NCBI RefSeq assembly: GCF_050320395.1
Contig: NZ_CP144459.1
Location: 124,001 to 188,000 of the forward strand
DNA: 64,000 bases
Reading direction: 5' to 3'
Source of the DNA: Treponema_C sp050320395
GTDB lineage: Bacteria > Spirochaetota > Spirochaetia > Treponematales > Treponemataceae
Shown here: in pieces, positions 24,486-32,047 of the stretch
Layout: each line of letters begins with the position of its first letter
How positions within the stretch are numbered: position 1 is the first letter of the stretch
The notes under the pieces: generated by a model
What the model was told of the DNA's origin: nothing
Database searches by the model: none
What the model saw: the letters and a program-made list of their open reading frames with translations, nothing else
Made by a program: the position numbers and the translations under genes

Positions 24486-26534
24486 ATGAACGCGCAAACA
24501 GAACAATACCGGATTTTGCATGAAACGGCGCTTTCGGCACCCCGTTCCAGCGGCGTGTATTTATGGAAAGACGCCGCAAAGCATATCCTGTATGTAGGGA
24601 AGGCAAAAAATCTGAAAAACCGTTTATCCTCCTATTTTTCCGGGCAAAAAGATATAAAAACCCGTATTTTGGTTTCAAAGGCCTTTTCTATAGAATATAT
24701 TACGACCGCGAATGAATACGAAGCCCTTCTTTTGGAAAATACGCTCATAAAAGAACATCATCCGCGTTATAATATAGACTTAAAAGACGACAAGTCTTAT
24801 CCCGTCGCACGAATTACCAATGAAGTATTTCCGCGGATTATAAAAACCCGCAGAATTATACAGGACGGCTCCTTGTACTACGGCCCCTTTCCCGACGCGG
24901 GAGCCCTCGGTACCTTTATAGATACCCTCGGCAGCATATATCCTCTTCGCCGGTGTAAAAAAATGCCTAAAAGACGCAATCCCTGTATGTACTATCATAT
25001 AGGACGGTGTGCCGCCCCCTGCTGCGGGAAAATCGACAAACATTCCTATGCTTCTATTATCGATGAAATTAGAGATTTTCTTGAAGAAAAAATAGAGGTA
25101 TCGGTGGAGAAACTTGAATGTAAGATGAAAGAAGCCGCCCAAAAACTCGAATTCGAAAAAGCGGCCCGCTGCCGAGATTGTCTTGCCGCATTAAAAACTC
25201 TGCGCATTCAAAACACCGTTGCCGATTTTAATCCCGAAAACCGCGACTACATAGGTTTTTATGCCGAAGGTCCCCTTGTCAGTTTTGCGGTTTTGAAAAT
25301 GCGCTCGGGAAAGCTCATTATGCGCGATTTGTACCGTACCCGCAGTTTAAAAGAAAACGAAGAATTGATTTCCGAGTTTATCACCGCCTATTATACCGAA
25401 AAGTCCATGATTCCGCCCAAAATCTTTGTACGCGATAAGCGGGGCTTGGAGTTGACTCAAAAATGGCTTTTCGATACCTTCGGCATTCAAAGCCTTATTA
25501 CCGTTCCCGAAGAAACCGACGCCTTTGCGCGCCACGATGCTTCTTTAAATATGGCGGCCCATAACGCAAAAGAAGATATAATCCGCCGTATGCGCGAGCG
25601 CGGAGATACTCCCGCCCTTGAAGAGTTGAAAAATCTGCTAAAATCGGAAACGCTTCCGATGCGTATAGAAGGCTTCGACATTGCTCATTTGGCCGGAAAA
25701 TTTCCGGTTGCAAGCCTTATCAGCTTTTACAACGGCAATCCCGACAAAAAAAATTACCGCATATTCCGCCTCAAATCCCTCGACGGCCGCATAGACGACT
25801 TCGATTCCATGCGTGAAGTTGTAAGCCGCCGTTATACCCGTCTTTTAAATGAACATGCCGAAATGCCCGACCTTATTATGGTAGACGGCGGTATAGGGCA
25901 GGTAAACGCCGCAAAAGGGGTGCTTGACTCTTTGGGCTTGAATATTCCCCTTATCGGCTTGGCGGAAAAAAATGAAGATATCTATTTTCCGGGAAACAGT
26001 ACGCCTCTTTCACTTCCGCGCCGAAGCGATGCTTTACGCCTTTTACAGCGCGTCCGTGATGAAACGCACCGCTTTGCGACAAGCCGAAACCAAAGACTGC
26101 GTACAAAAGAAAATACGGTCAGCGTATTTACGCGTCTCCCTCATATAGGAAACCGAAGAGCCGCCCTTATTACGGAAAAGTGGGCGACTTTACAGGATTT
26201 TAGCCGCGCCTCGGTTCAAGATATTGCCGATGTTTTAACCTTAACTGCGGAAAAGGCCGCCGATGTGCGTAAGGCAGCCCTTCTTATACTTTCTCAAAGC
26301 CCCGGTCCGCTTACCGGTTTTACACAGGAGGCCCCCCGTTCAAGCGGTGCCGGCAATACGGGGCAAACCTATACGGCGCAGCTTGCACGTCTTGCCTTGG
26401 GCGGCGACGGAAGCGAAGCGGATGCGGGCGGAGCGAAAAATGCGGCTTCCATAGCGGCTGAAGATACTCCCCCGTATAAGGCAAAGCTCCGAAAAGCCGC
26501 CGATTTTGAGAGCGGAGAAAATGAGCCGTTATAG
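24486..26534 (+). CDS. uvrC: Excinuclease ABC subunit C
   Basis: This 682-residue nucleotide-excision repair nuclease makes both incisions around a DNA lesion. It shows the GIY-YIG domain (SGVYLWKDAAKHILYVGKAK at about 17-36), the UVR motif (about 205-240, KLEFEKAARCRD), the RNase H-like half (GFDIAHLAGK, MVDGGIGQVNAAKGVL) and C-terminal helix-hairpin-helix repeats (about 555-605). After these it carries about 65 extra residues rich in Gly, Ala and Ser that are not usual for UvrC. No Shine-Dalgarno is seen. A TTGTAT-18-TAATAA promoter could start a very short leader. It is divergent from the LamG/FN3 gene by 26 bp. Confidence 0.93.
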   Translation: MNAQTEQYRILHETALSAPRSSGVYLWKDAAKHILYVGKAKNLKNRLSSYFSGQKDIKTRILVSKAFSIEYITTANEYEALLLENTLIKEHHPRYNIDLKDDKSYPVARITNEVFPRIIKTRRIIQDGSLYYGPFPDAGALGTFIDTLGSIYPLRRCKKMPKRRNPCMYYHIGRCAAPCCGKIDKHSYASIIDEIRDFLEEKIEVSVEKLECKMKEAAQKLEFEKAARCRDCLAALKTLRIQNTVADFNPENRDYIGFYAEGPLVSFAVLKMRSGKLIMRDLYRTRSLKENEELISEFITAYYTEKSMIPPKIFVRDKRGLELTQKWLFDTFGIQSLITVPEETDAFARHDASLNMAAHNAKEDIIRRMRERGDTPALEELKNLLKSETLPMRIEGFDIAHLAGKFPVASLISFYNGNPDKKNYRIFRLKSLDGRIDDFDSMREVVSRRYTRLLNEHAEMPDLIMVDGGIGQVNAAKGVLDSLGLNIPLIGLAEKNEDIYFPGNSTPLSLPRRSDALRLLQRVRDETHRFATSRNQRLRTKENTVSVFTRLPHIGNRRAALITEKWATLQDFSRASVQDIADVLTLTAEKAADVRKAALLILSQSPGPLTGFTQEAPRSSGAGNTGQTYTAQLARLALGGDGSEADAGGAKNAASIAAEDTPPYKAKLRKAADFESGENEPL

Positions 26535-26541
26535 CGCCCGT

Positions 26542-27927
26542 TTACTTTAACATCTTTTGTAACAGTGCAAGTTTTGAATTGTAGGGCGGATAACGCACGG
26601 TTATGTCGGGGAAGGTGCCGCGGGTAAGCACCGACTTTGTATGGCTGAAAGTGTCGAAACTTGCCTTGCCGTGATAACGGCCCATACCGCTGTTTCCGAT
26701 ACCTCCGAAGGGCATCTTTGAAGAAGCCAGATGGACAATCGTATCGTTTATGCAGCCGCCCCCGTACGAAAGGCGTTTGACGATAAAGCGTATATTTTGT
26801 TTCGACGACGAAAAAAAGTACAGGGCAAGCGGCCGGGGGCGTTCCGTAACAAAGCGGCGCACTTCTTCCAAAGATGAAAATTCCGAAACGGGCATTATCG
26901 GGCCGAATATTTCTTCGCTCATAACGGGCGAGTCCGGCAAAGGAGAGTCCAAAATAACCGGCGCTATTTTGCGCGAAGCGGCATCGCGTGCGCCGCCTAA
27001 CACACGTTTTCCGTTTGCGGGATTTGTTCCGTCAGACAGGGCGGCCAAGCGTTCAAAATGGTGATCCGTGATAATTTTTGCGTAGTCGGGATTTGTAAGC
27101 GGATTGTCTCCGTAATGGCGGCCGACCCAATAGCACATGCGTTCAATCAGTTTTTGTTTTATGTCCTTGTGCGCCAAAACATAGTCCGGGCATACACAGG
27201 TTTGCCCCGCATTCAAATACTTTCCCCATACGATACGGCGCGCCGCCAAATCGATATCGGCGCTTTCGTCTACAATACAAGGGCTTTTGCCGCCCAGCTC
27301 CAAACTGACGGGGGTTAAAAACTTCGCGGCGCTTTCCATAACGAGTCGGCCGACCGTTGTGCCTCCCGTAAAAAATATATAGTCGAACTGCTGTTTGAGC
27401 AAATCGGCATTTGCTTCGCGTCCGCCTTCGACGACGGCAACGTATTTTTCAGGATATATCGAGCGGATAAGTTTTTGTATAAGTTTGGAAGTTGCCGGAG
27501 AATAATTCGATGGTTTTAAGACGGCGCAGTTTCCGGCCGCAATAGCTCCCGCAAGGGGATCCATTGCAAGCTGAAAGGGATAGTTCCACGGCGACATAAT
27601 AAGAACGCGCCCGTAGGGCTCAAAATGCATGGCCCCCTTTGCCGGAAACAAAGCCAAAGGCATTGAAGCGCGTTTCGGCTTTGCCCATTTTGAAAGATGT
27701 GAAATCAAGTAGCGTATTTCTTCAAGCACAATGCCGATTTCGGTTTCGTAGGTTTCAAAGGGCGCCTTATTTAAATCGGCTTTAAGGGCGTCAAAGATTT
27801 CGGTTTGATTGTCGGCGATAACCCGATACAGTTTTTTTAATTGATTTTTGCGGAAGCTTATATCGAGGGTTTCTCCGCCGTTAAAATACTCTTTTTGGAT
27901 TTGTACCAATTCGGCTATATTACTCAT
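26542..27927 (-). CDS. NAD(P)-dependent aldehyde dehydrogenase, class 3-like
   Basis: This 461-residue enzyme oxidises aldehydes to acids. The family motifs are complete: SPWNYPFQLAMDPLAGAIAAGN, FTGGTTVGR, the LELGGKSPCIV general-base Glu region, NAGQTCVCPDY with the catalytic Cys, EEIFGPIMPV and PFGGIGNSGMGRYHG. Overall length and the hydrophobic C-terminus fit the class 3/fatty-aldehyde group; the substrate is not known. I chose the ATG at 27927; an ATG at 27939 and a TTG at 27963 are also in frame. It lies 55 bp after the macrodomain gene and may be co-transcribed. Confidence 0.9.
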   Translation of the reverse strand: MSNIAELVQIQKEYFNGGETLDISFRKNQLKKLYRVIADNQTEIFDALKADLNKAPFETYETEIGIVLEEIRYLISHLSKWAKPKRASMPLALFPAKGAMHFEPYGRVLIMSPWNYPFQLAMDPLAGAIAAGNCAVLKPSNYSPATSKLIQKLIRSIYPEKYVAVVEGGREANADLLKQQFDYIFFTGGTTVGRLVMESAAKFLTPVSLELGGKSPCIVDESADIDLAARRIVWGKYLNAGQTCVCPDYVLAHKDIKQKLIERMCYWVGRHYGDNPLTNPDYAKIITDHHFERLAALSDGTNPANGKRVLGGARDAASRKIAPVILDSPLPDSPVMSEEIFGPIMPVSEFSSLEEVRRFVTERPRPLALYFFSSSKQNIRFIVKRLSYGGGCINDTIVHLASSKMPFGGIGNSGMGRYHGKASFDTFSHTKSVLTRGTFPDITVRYPPYNSKLALLQKMLK

Positions 27928-27982
27928 AGCACCAAGCATAAACCCGAAGACGGTGAAAGTCAAGGGCGCAGCGGAATCCGTT

Positions 27983-28480
27983 TTAGGCTTTCATTCTTTT
28001 ATAAATCGCGAAGGATTCTTCATCAAAGCACACGATATAAACCTGCATGGTATCTCCGCTTTCGGCTAAAAAACGGCGGATTTCACTCAGGGCTGTTTCG
28101 GCGGCTTCCCGTTTGGGGTAGCCGTACACGCCTGTGCTTATGCAGGGAAAGGCGATTGACGAGCATCCGTTTGAGGCGGCAAGCTCTAAGGAGCGGCGGT
28201 AACAGGATGCAAGAAGTTCCGAATCGCTTGAAGCGCCGCGGTAAACGGGGCCGGGGGTGTGGATAACGTAGCGGGCGTTCAGGTTATAGGCTTCCGTTAT
28301 TTTTGCATCTCCGGTTTTACAGCCGTTGAGCTTTTTACATGCTTCCAATAAACGGGGGCCGGCCGCACGGTGTATGGCTCCGTCTACGCCGCCTCCGCCC
28401 AGAAGGGAGGTGTTTGCGGCATTTACAATCGCGTCAACCTTCATTTGTGTAATATCCTGCATAAGAATATGTATGGGCAT
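27983..28480 (-). CDS. Macrodomain O-acetyl-ADP-ribose deacetylase (YmdB-like)
   Basis: This 165-residue single macrodomain binds ADP-ribose. The family motifs are present: DITQMKVDAIVNAANTSLLG, GGGVDGAIHRAAG, AYNLNARYVIHTPGPVY and SIAFPCISTGVYGYP. These fit the MacroD/YmdB hydrolases that deacetylate O-acetyl-ADP-ribose or remove mono-ADP-ribose. No ADP-ribosyltransferase is visible nearby. The start at 28480 has no ribosome-binding site; a TATAAT ends 6 bases upstream. It is divergent from prfA by 81 bp. Confidence 0.92.
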   Translation of the reverse strand: MPIHILMQDITQMKVDAIVNAANTSLLGGGGVDGAIHRAAGPRLLEACKKLNGCKTGDAKITEAYNLNARYVIHTPGPVYRGASSDSELLASCYRRSLELAASNGCSSIAFPCISTGVYGYPKREAAETALSEIRRFLAESGDTMQVYIVCFDEESFAIYKRMKA

Positions 28481-28486
28481 GTTTTT

Positions 28487-28515
28487 ATTATACGGCTAAA
28501 ATGCCGCCTCCGCAA
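28487..28515 (-). promoter_or_regulatory. Promoter of the macrodomain gene, predicted leaderless
   Basis: On the minus strand TTGCGG (28510-28515), a 17-bp spacer and TATAAT (28487-28492) are followed by exactly 6 bases and then the ATG at 28480. Transcription should begin on the start codon. Confidence 0.72.
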
Positions 28516-28526
28516 GAAAAAAACGC

Positions 28527-28561
28527 TTGCCTGTGCGTCTTTTTTTCTATATAATTCCGTT
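28527..28561 (+). promoter_or_regulatory. Promoter of prfA, predicted leaderless
   Basis: TTGCCT (28527-28532), a 17-bp spacer and TATAAT (28550-28555) are followed by TCCGTT and the ATG at 28562. The 6-base gap leaves no room for a ribosome-binding site. It lies back to back with the macrodomain promoter; the two -35 boxes are 11 bp apart. Confidence 0.75.
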
Positions 28562-29629
28562 ATGATTAAACGGCTTGAACAAATGGCTGAACGGTTTAAA
28601 GAATTGAATGAGGCCGTTCAGGATCCGGAGTTGATAAAAAATCCGAAACAATATAAAGAGGTGATGCGCGAACATTCGCACTTGTCGGAGGTAATGCGCG
28701 AATTCGAGGAGTACAAAAAGCTTTTGCAGGGTATCGAGGACGCAAAGCATTTGATTACCGAAGAAGACGATCACGATATGAAGGAATTTGCGCGCGAAGA
28801 ATTAAAGGAGCTTGAAGAAAAGCTTCCCGTAATGGAAGAAAAGCTCAAATTTTTGCTGATTCCGCCCGACCCTTTGGAAGAAAAAAATATTATTATGGAA
28901 ATCCGCGGAGGTGCCGGCGGCGACGAAGCATCGCTGTTTGCGGCGGATTTGTTCCGTATGTACACGCGCTATGCCGATATGAAGGGCTGGAAGTACGAAA
29001 TTATGGGCGCAAACGAAACCGAGGTGGGCGGCTATAAGGAAATATCTTTTTCGATAAGCGGAAAATACGTATACGGCAGTTTGCGCTATGAAGGCGGGGT
29101 TCACCGCGTTCAGCGTGTGCCGGAAACCGAATCTCAGGGGCGCGTGCATACAAGTGCGGTTACGGTGGCGGTGCTGCCGGAGGCCGAAGAAACGGAAATC
29201 GAAATACGGCCCGAAGATTTACGGGTTGACGTGATGAGGGCGGGCGGCCCGGGCGGTCAGTGCGTCAACACAACCGATTCGGCGGTGCGTCTTACCCACT
29301 TGCCGACGGGCTTGGTGGTTATTCAGCAGGACGAAAAAAGTCAGATAAAAAACAAAGCGAAGGCTATGCGCGTGTTGCGGGCGCGGCTTTTCGATTTGGA
29401 AGAGTCGAAAAAAAATGCCGAGCGGGCGGCGGCGCGTAAAAGCATGGTCGGTTCGGGCGAGCGCTCCGAGCGTATCCGTACTTATAATTTTCCGCAAAAC
29501 CGCGTAACGGATCACCGCATAAACTTAACATTGTACAAGCTCGATTACATTATGCAGGGCTATTGCGACGAGCTTATAGACGCTCTGTGCATTTACGCAA
29601 AGGAAGAGCGGCTGCATAACGAACTGTAA
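28562..29629 (+). CDS. prfA: Peptide chain release factor 1
   Basis: This 355-residue release factor reads UAA and UAG stop codons and triggers peptide release. The catalytic GGQ is at residues 231-233 in RAGGPGGQCVNTTDSAVRLT. The domain containing the stop-codon reader precedes it (GGVHRVQRVPETESQGRVHT, with the PET tripeptide typical of RF1). I chose the ATG at 28562; the longer reading to 28370 overlaps the divergent macrodomain gene. The promoter predicts a leaderless mRNA. Serine dehydratase genes follow at 14 bp instead of the common prmC. Confidence 0.96.
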   Translation: MIKRLEQMAERFKELNEAVQDPELIKNPKQYKEVMREHSHLSEVMREFEEYKKLLQGIEDAKHLITEEDDHDMKEFAREELKELEEKLPVMEEKLKFLLIPPDPLEEKNIIMEIRGGAGGDEASLFAADLFRMYTRYADMKGWKYEIMGANETEVGGYKEISFSISGKYVYGSLRYEGGVHRVQRVPETESQGRVHTSAVTVAVLPEAEETEIEIRPEDLRVDVMRAGGPGGQCVNTTDSAVRLTHLPTGLVVIQQDEKSQIKNKAKAMRVLRARLFDLEESKKNAERAAARKSMVGSGERSERIRTYNFPQNRVTDHRINLTLYKLDYIMQGYCDELIDALCIYAKEERLHNEL

Positions 29630-29643
29630 AAAACGGCGGCGGT

Positions 29644-30306
29644 ATGGATATAAGCGTGTTTCAGGTTGCAGGGCCTGTTATGACCGGGCCTTCAAGTTCT
29701 CACACGGCGGGGGCGGCGCGCCTTGCACGTATCGCCGCGAACATTGCACGGCCGCCTTTTGCAAAGGTGAGTTTCGGCTTATTCGGAAGTTTTGCCGAAA
29801 CGGGACGCGGGCACGGAACGGATAAGGCTTTGGTCGCAGGCGTTTTGGGTTTTTACGAAGACGATGAGCGCATTGGCGACTCCTTTTCGTACGCGCGCAA
29901 CGCGGGTTTGGCCTTCGACTTTTACGAAGCCGATTTGGAAGGCATGCACGAAAATTCCGCCCGGCTTACCTTTACGAAAAACGACGGCTCAAGCTGTGAA
30001 ATTACCGGCTCTTCGGTCGGCGGCGGAAGAATCCTTGTAAAATCGATAGACGGATTCGACACCGAATTCGCGGCTGAAACGAACACCCTCATTGTGTTTC
30101 AAAAAGACGTTCCCGGCGTTATAAGCGAGATTTCGGGCGTTTTGGCGCAAAACAAAATCAACATAGCGGTTATGAAGGTGAGCCGTAAAGAACGCGGCGG
30201 CTTTGCATGCTGTATTATCGAAACCGATTCGGCCGTTGAAGCGGGTATAAAAGAGAAGCTCGACGCATTGGCGAATGTGATTTCGGTGATTGTGATAAAT
30301 GTGTAG
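29644..30306 (+). CDS. sdaAB: L-serine dehydratase beta subunit
   Basis: This 220-residue subunit of the iron-sulfur L-serine dehydratase is needed to convert serine to pyruvate and ammonia. The N-terminal GPVMTGPSSSHTAGAARLAR is the family signature. The C-terminal part (about 150-220, LIVFQKDVPGVISEISGVLA) is an ACT domain that may bind serine. It lies 14 bp after prfA and overlaps the alpha subunit gene by 8 bp. Serine breakdown is a usual amino-acid fermentation step. Confidence 0.92.
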   Translation: MDISVFQVAGPVMTGPSSSHTAGAARLARIAANIARPPFAKVSFGLFGSFAETGRGHGTDKALVAGVLGFYEDDERIGDSFSYARNAGLAFDFYEADLEGMHENSARLTFTKNDGSSCEITGSSVGGGRILVKSIDGFDTEFAAETNTLIVFQKDVPGVISEISGVLAQNKINIAVMKVSRKERGGFACCIIETDSAVEAGIKEKLDALANVISVIVINV

Positions 30307-31285
30307 GGAAGCTGTGTATCGGAACTTTGAACAATTGTGTGCGCTGTGCGCTGCGGAAAAAAAGCCCCTATGGCGTCTTATTTTGGATAACGAGTGCGCC
30401 CTTCAAAATACAAGTGAAGAAGCGGTTTTTGCCGAATTGGATAAGCGTTTTAGGGTTATGGAAGAATCGGCTTTCAAAGCTTTGAACGCTCCCTTGAATG
30501 CCGAGCGCAGTCTTATAAACGGCTATGCAAGCCGCCACCACGCATATACGCAAAAAGGCTCTTTTTTATGCGGAAACTTTATAAACCGCGTTATGTCGCT
30601 TGCCCTTTCGGTGTCGGAAGTGAACGCTTCGATGGGGCGCATTTGCGCCGCCCCGACTGCAGGTTCAAGCGGTATTATCCCTGCCGTTTTGATAGCCTTG
30701 AATGAAAGGGAAGTATCCTCTTCTTCGGCGGACGGTACAGAATGTGCAGCCGGTACGGCGGATGCTCCGGAAGCTGCGGCGGACAGTCAAACGTTGTCGG
30801 CGGCTTTCGCCCTATCTGCCTCCCGCAAAAAAATCCTGTGCGCACTTTTAACCGCGTCGGGACTCGGTGCGGTTATCGTAAAAAATGCAACCGTTTCCGG
30901 GGCCGAGGGCGGCTGTCAAGCCGAATGCGCTTCGGCTGCGGCAATGGCTTCGGCGGCTGCGGTTGAATTTGCCGGCGGTACGGTAGAACAAAGTATGAAC
31001 GCTTTTTCTTTTTCTCTGATGAACGCGATGGGCCTCGTGTGCGACCCCATAGCCGGCTTGGTGCAGATTCCCTGTGCCCAGCGGAACGCAAGCCAGGCGG
31101 TAAACGCCCTTATAAGCGCGGACATGGCGCTTGCGGGTATGAGCTCTCCCGTTCCCCCCGATGAAGTGCTTGAAGCGATGTTCCGTACGGGGAAAATGCT
31201 TCCCGCGGCCCTCAAAGAAACGGCAAAGGGCGGTCTTGCCGCAACAAAAACCGCAAAAAGTTTGGCAAAAAAACTGCTGGGATAA
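30299..31285 (+). CDS. sdaAA: L-serine dehydratase alpha subunit, iron-sulfur
   Basis: This 328-residue catalytic subunit carries the [4Fe-4S] cluster that binds serine. Seen are GRICAAPTAGSSGIIPAVL, GAEGGCQAECASAAAMAS and the Cys pair in VCDPIAGLVQIPCAQRNA. Unusually, an Ala/Ser/Asp-rich insert of about 30 residues (VSSSSADGTECAAGTADAPE onward) lies between IPAVLIALNE and the next conserved helix. The ATG at 30299 overlaps the end of sdaAB. Codon use in the insert is like the rest, so a sequencing artefact is not suggested. Confidence 0.91.
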   Translation: MCREAVYRNFEQLCALCAAEKKPLWRLILDNECALQNTSEEAVFAELDKRFRVMEESAFKALNAPLNAERSLINGYASRHHAYTQKGSFLCGNFINRVMSLALSVSEVNASMGRICAAPTAGSSGIIPAVLIALNEREVSSSSADGTECAAGTADAPEAAADSQTLSAAFALSASRKKILCALLTASGLGAVIVKNATVSGAEGGCQAECASAAAMASAAAVEFAGGTVEQSMNAFSFSLMNAMGLVCDPIAGLVQIPCAQRNASQAVNALISADMALAGMSSPVPPDEVLEAMFRTGKMLPAALKETAKGGLAATKTAKSLAKKLLG

Positions 31286-31286
31286 G

Positions 31287-31853
31287 ATGAAAATAATAAG
31301 GTTTTTATTTGCAGCCGTATTATTTATAACTTCTTGTCATATAGGAATAAATTTATTTATAAAAAGTAAAGCGGTACCGATTTCAAAAGAAACAATACAA
31401 AAGGAGATTTCCGTTGTTTTAACCGATAATCAAATGCAGATTGCAAGTTATATATTTACAAAAAATAAAAATCCGAGATTTAAACATCTTCTTTTGTTGC
31501 CGGATATGTTTTCCGTTAAAAATAATGTTGCACGGTATACGGCGGAATTTTGTCTTGCAAATAATGACCAAATAAAAACGATAACGACTACGGAGCGTCG
31601 GTTTATAATAATTGCAACGGCAAGGTACATTGTCAAACATATAGATTATAAAGATTGTTATAATTATTTTTTTTCAAAGTGTTATTTCGGCCGCAACGTT
31701 TTCGGACTCAAAAACGCCTGCAAATTTTACTTTAATAAGAATTCTACGGATTTAACCGAAGCGGAATTTACAAAATTATGTTTACTTATTATGAATCCCG
31801 CCAAGTACGATTTTTTACCTTCTTCTATAGACTCCGATAAAGCCCCTCCTTGA
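31287..31853 (+). CDS. Degenerate transglycosylase (GT51)-like lipoprotein
   Basis: This 188-residue protein starts with a signal ending FITSC, a lipobox. Its C-terminal half keeps the second half of the peptidoglycan glycosyltransferase (GT51) domain. NYFFSKCYFGRNVFGLKNAC corresponds to the family's YLNxxYFGxxxxGIxxAA. Then KFYFNKNSTDLTEAEFTKLC and LLIMNPAKYDFLP correspond to YFxKxxxxLTxxEaAxLaxlxxxPxxY. The N-terminal motif with the catalytic Glu (EDxxFxxHxG) is absent, so it should not polymerise lipid II. It may be a pseudoenzyme or a decayed gene. It starts 1 bp after sdaAA and is AT-rich. Confidence 0.68.
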   Translation: MKIIRFLFAAVLFITSCHIGINLFIKSKAVPISKETIQKEISVVLTDNQMQIASYIFTKNKNPRFKHLLLLPDMFSVKNNVARYTAEFCLANNDQIKTITTTERRFIIIATARYIVKHIDYKDCYNYFFSKCYFGRNVFGLKNACKFYFNKNSTDLTEAEFTKLCLLIMNPAKYDFLPSSIDSDKAPP

Positions 31854-32047
31854 TTTTTACACACGAAACAGGAATGCCTTATCAGAATATTATTAATTAT
31901 TATCTGGCGGAATGCGTAAAAGAAAAAAAGCGGATGATGGTTGCATTTTCAAAACAAAACCTCTCAATAATGGGTAAGAAGGAATTTGTAATACAGGTGT
32001 TCCGGCGTCGGCTGTTATGGCCTAAAGGCAGCCCTCAAATTGCTTAA
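31850..32047 (+). pseudogene. Fragment resembling a BrnA/CopG-type antitoxin end
   Basis: A 65-codon reading frame from a TTG at 31850 contains ETGMPYQNIINYYLAECV followed by KEKKRMMVAF. The first part is like the conserved C-terminal helix of small antitoxins (TGMPYQTLINLYLxDCV). The N-terminal DNA-binding part is missing and the rest (SKQNLSIMGKKEF onward) is unrelated. No ribosome-binding site is visible. It is probably a remnant. Confidence 0.4.
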
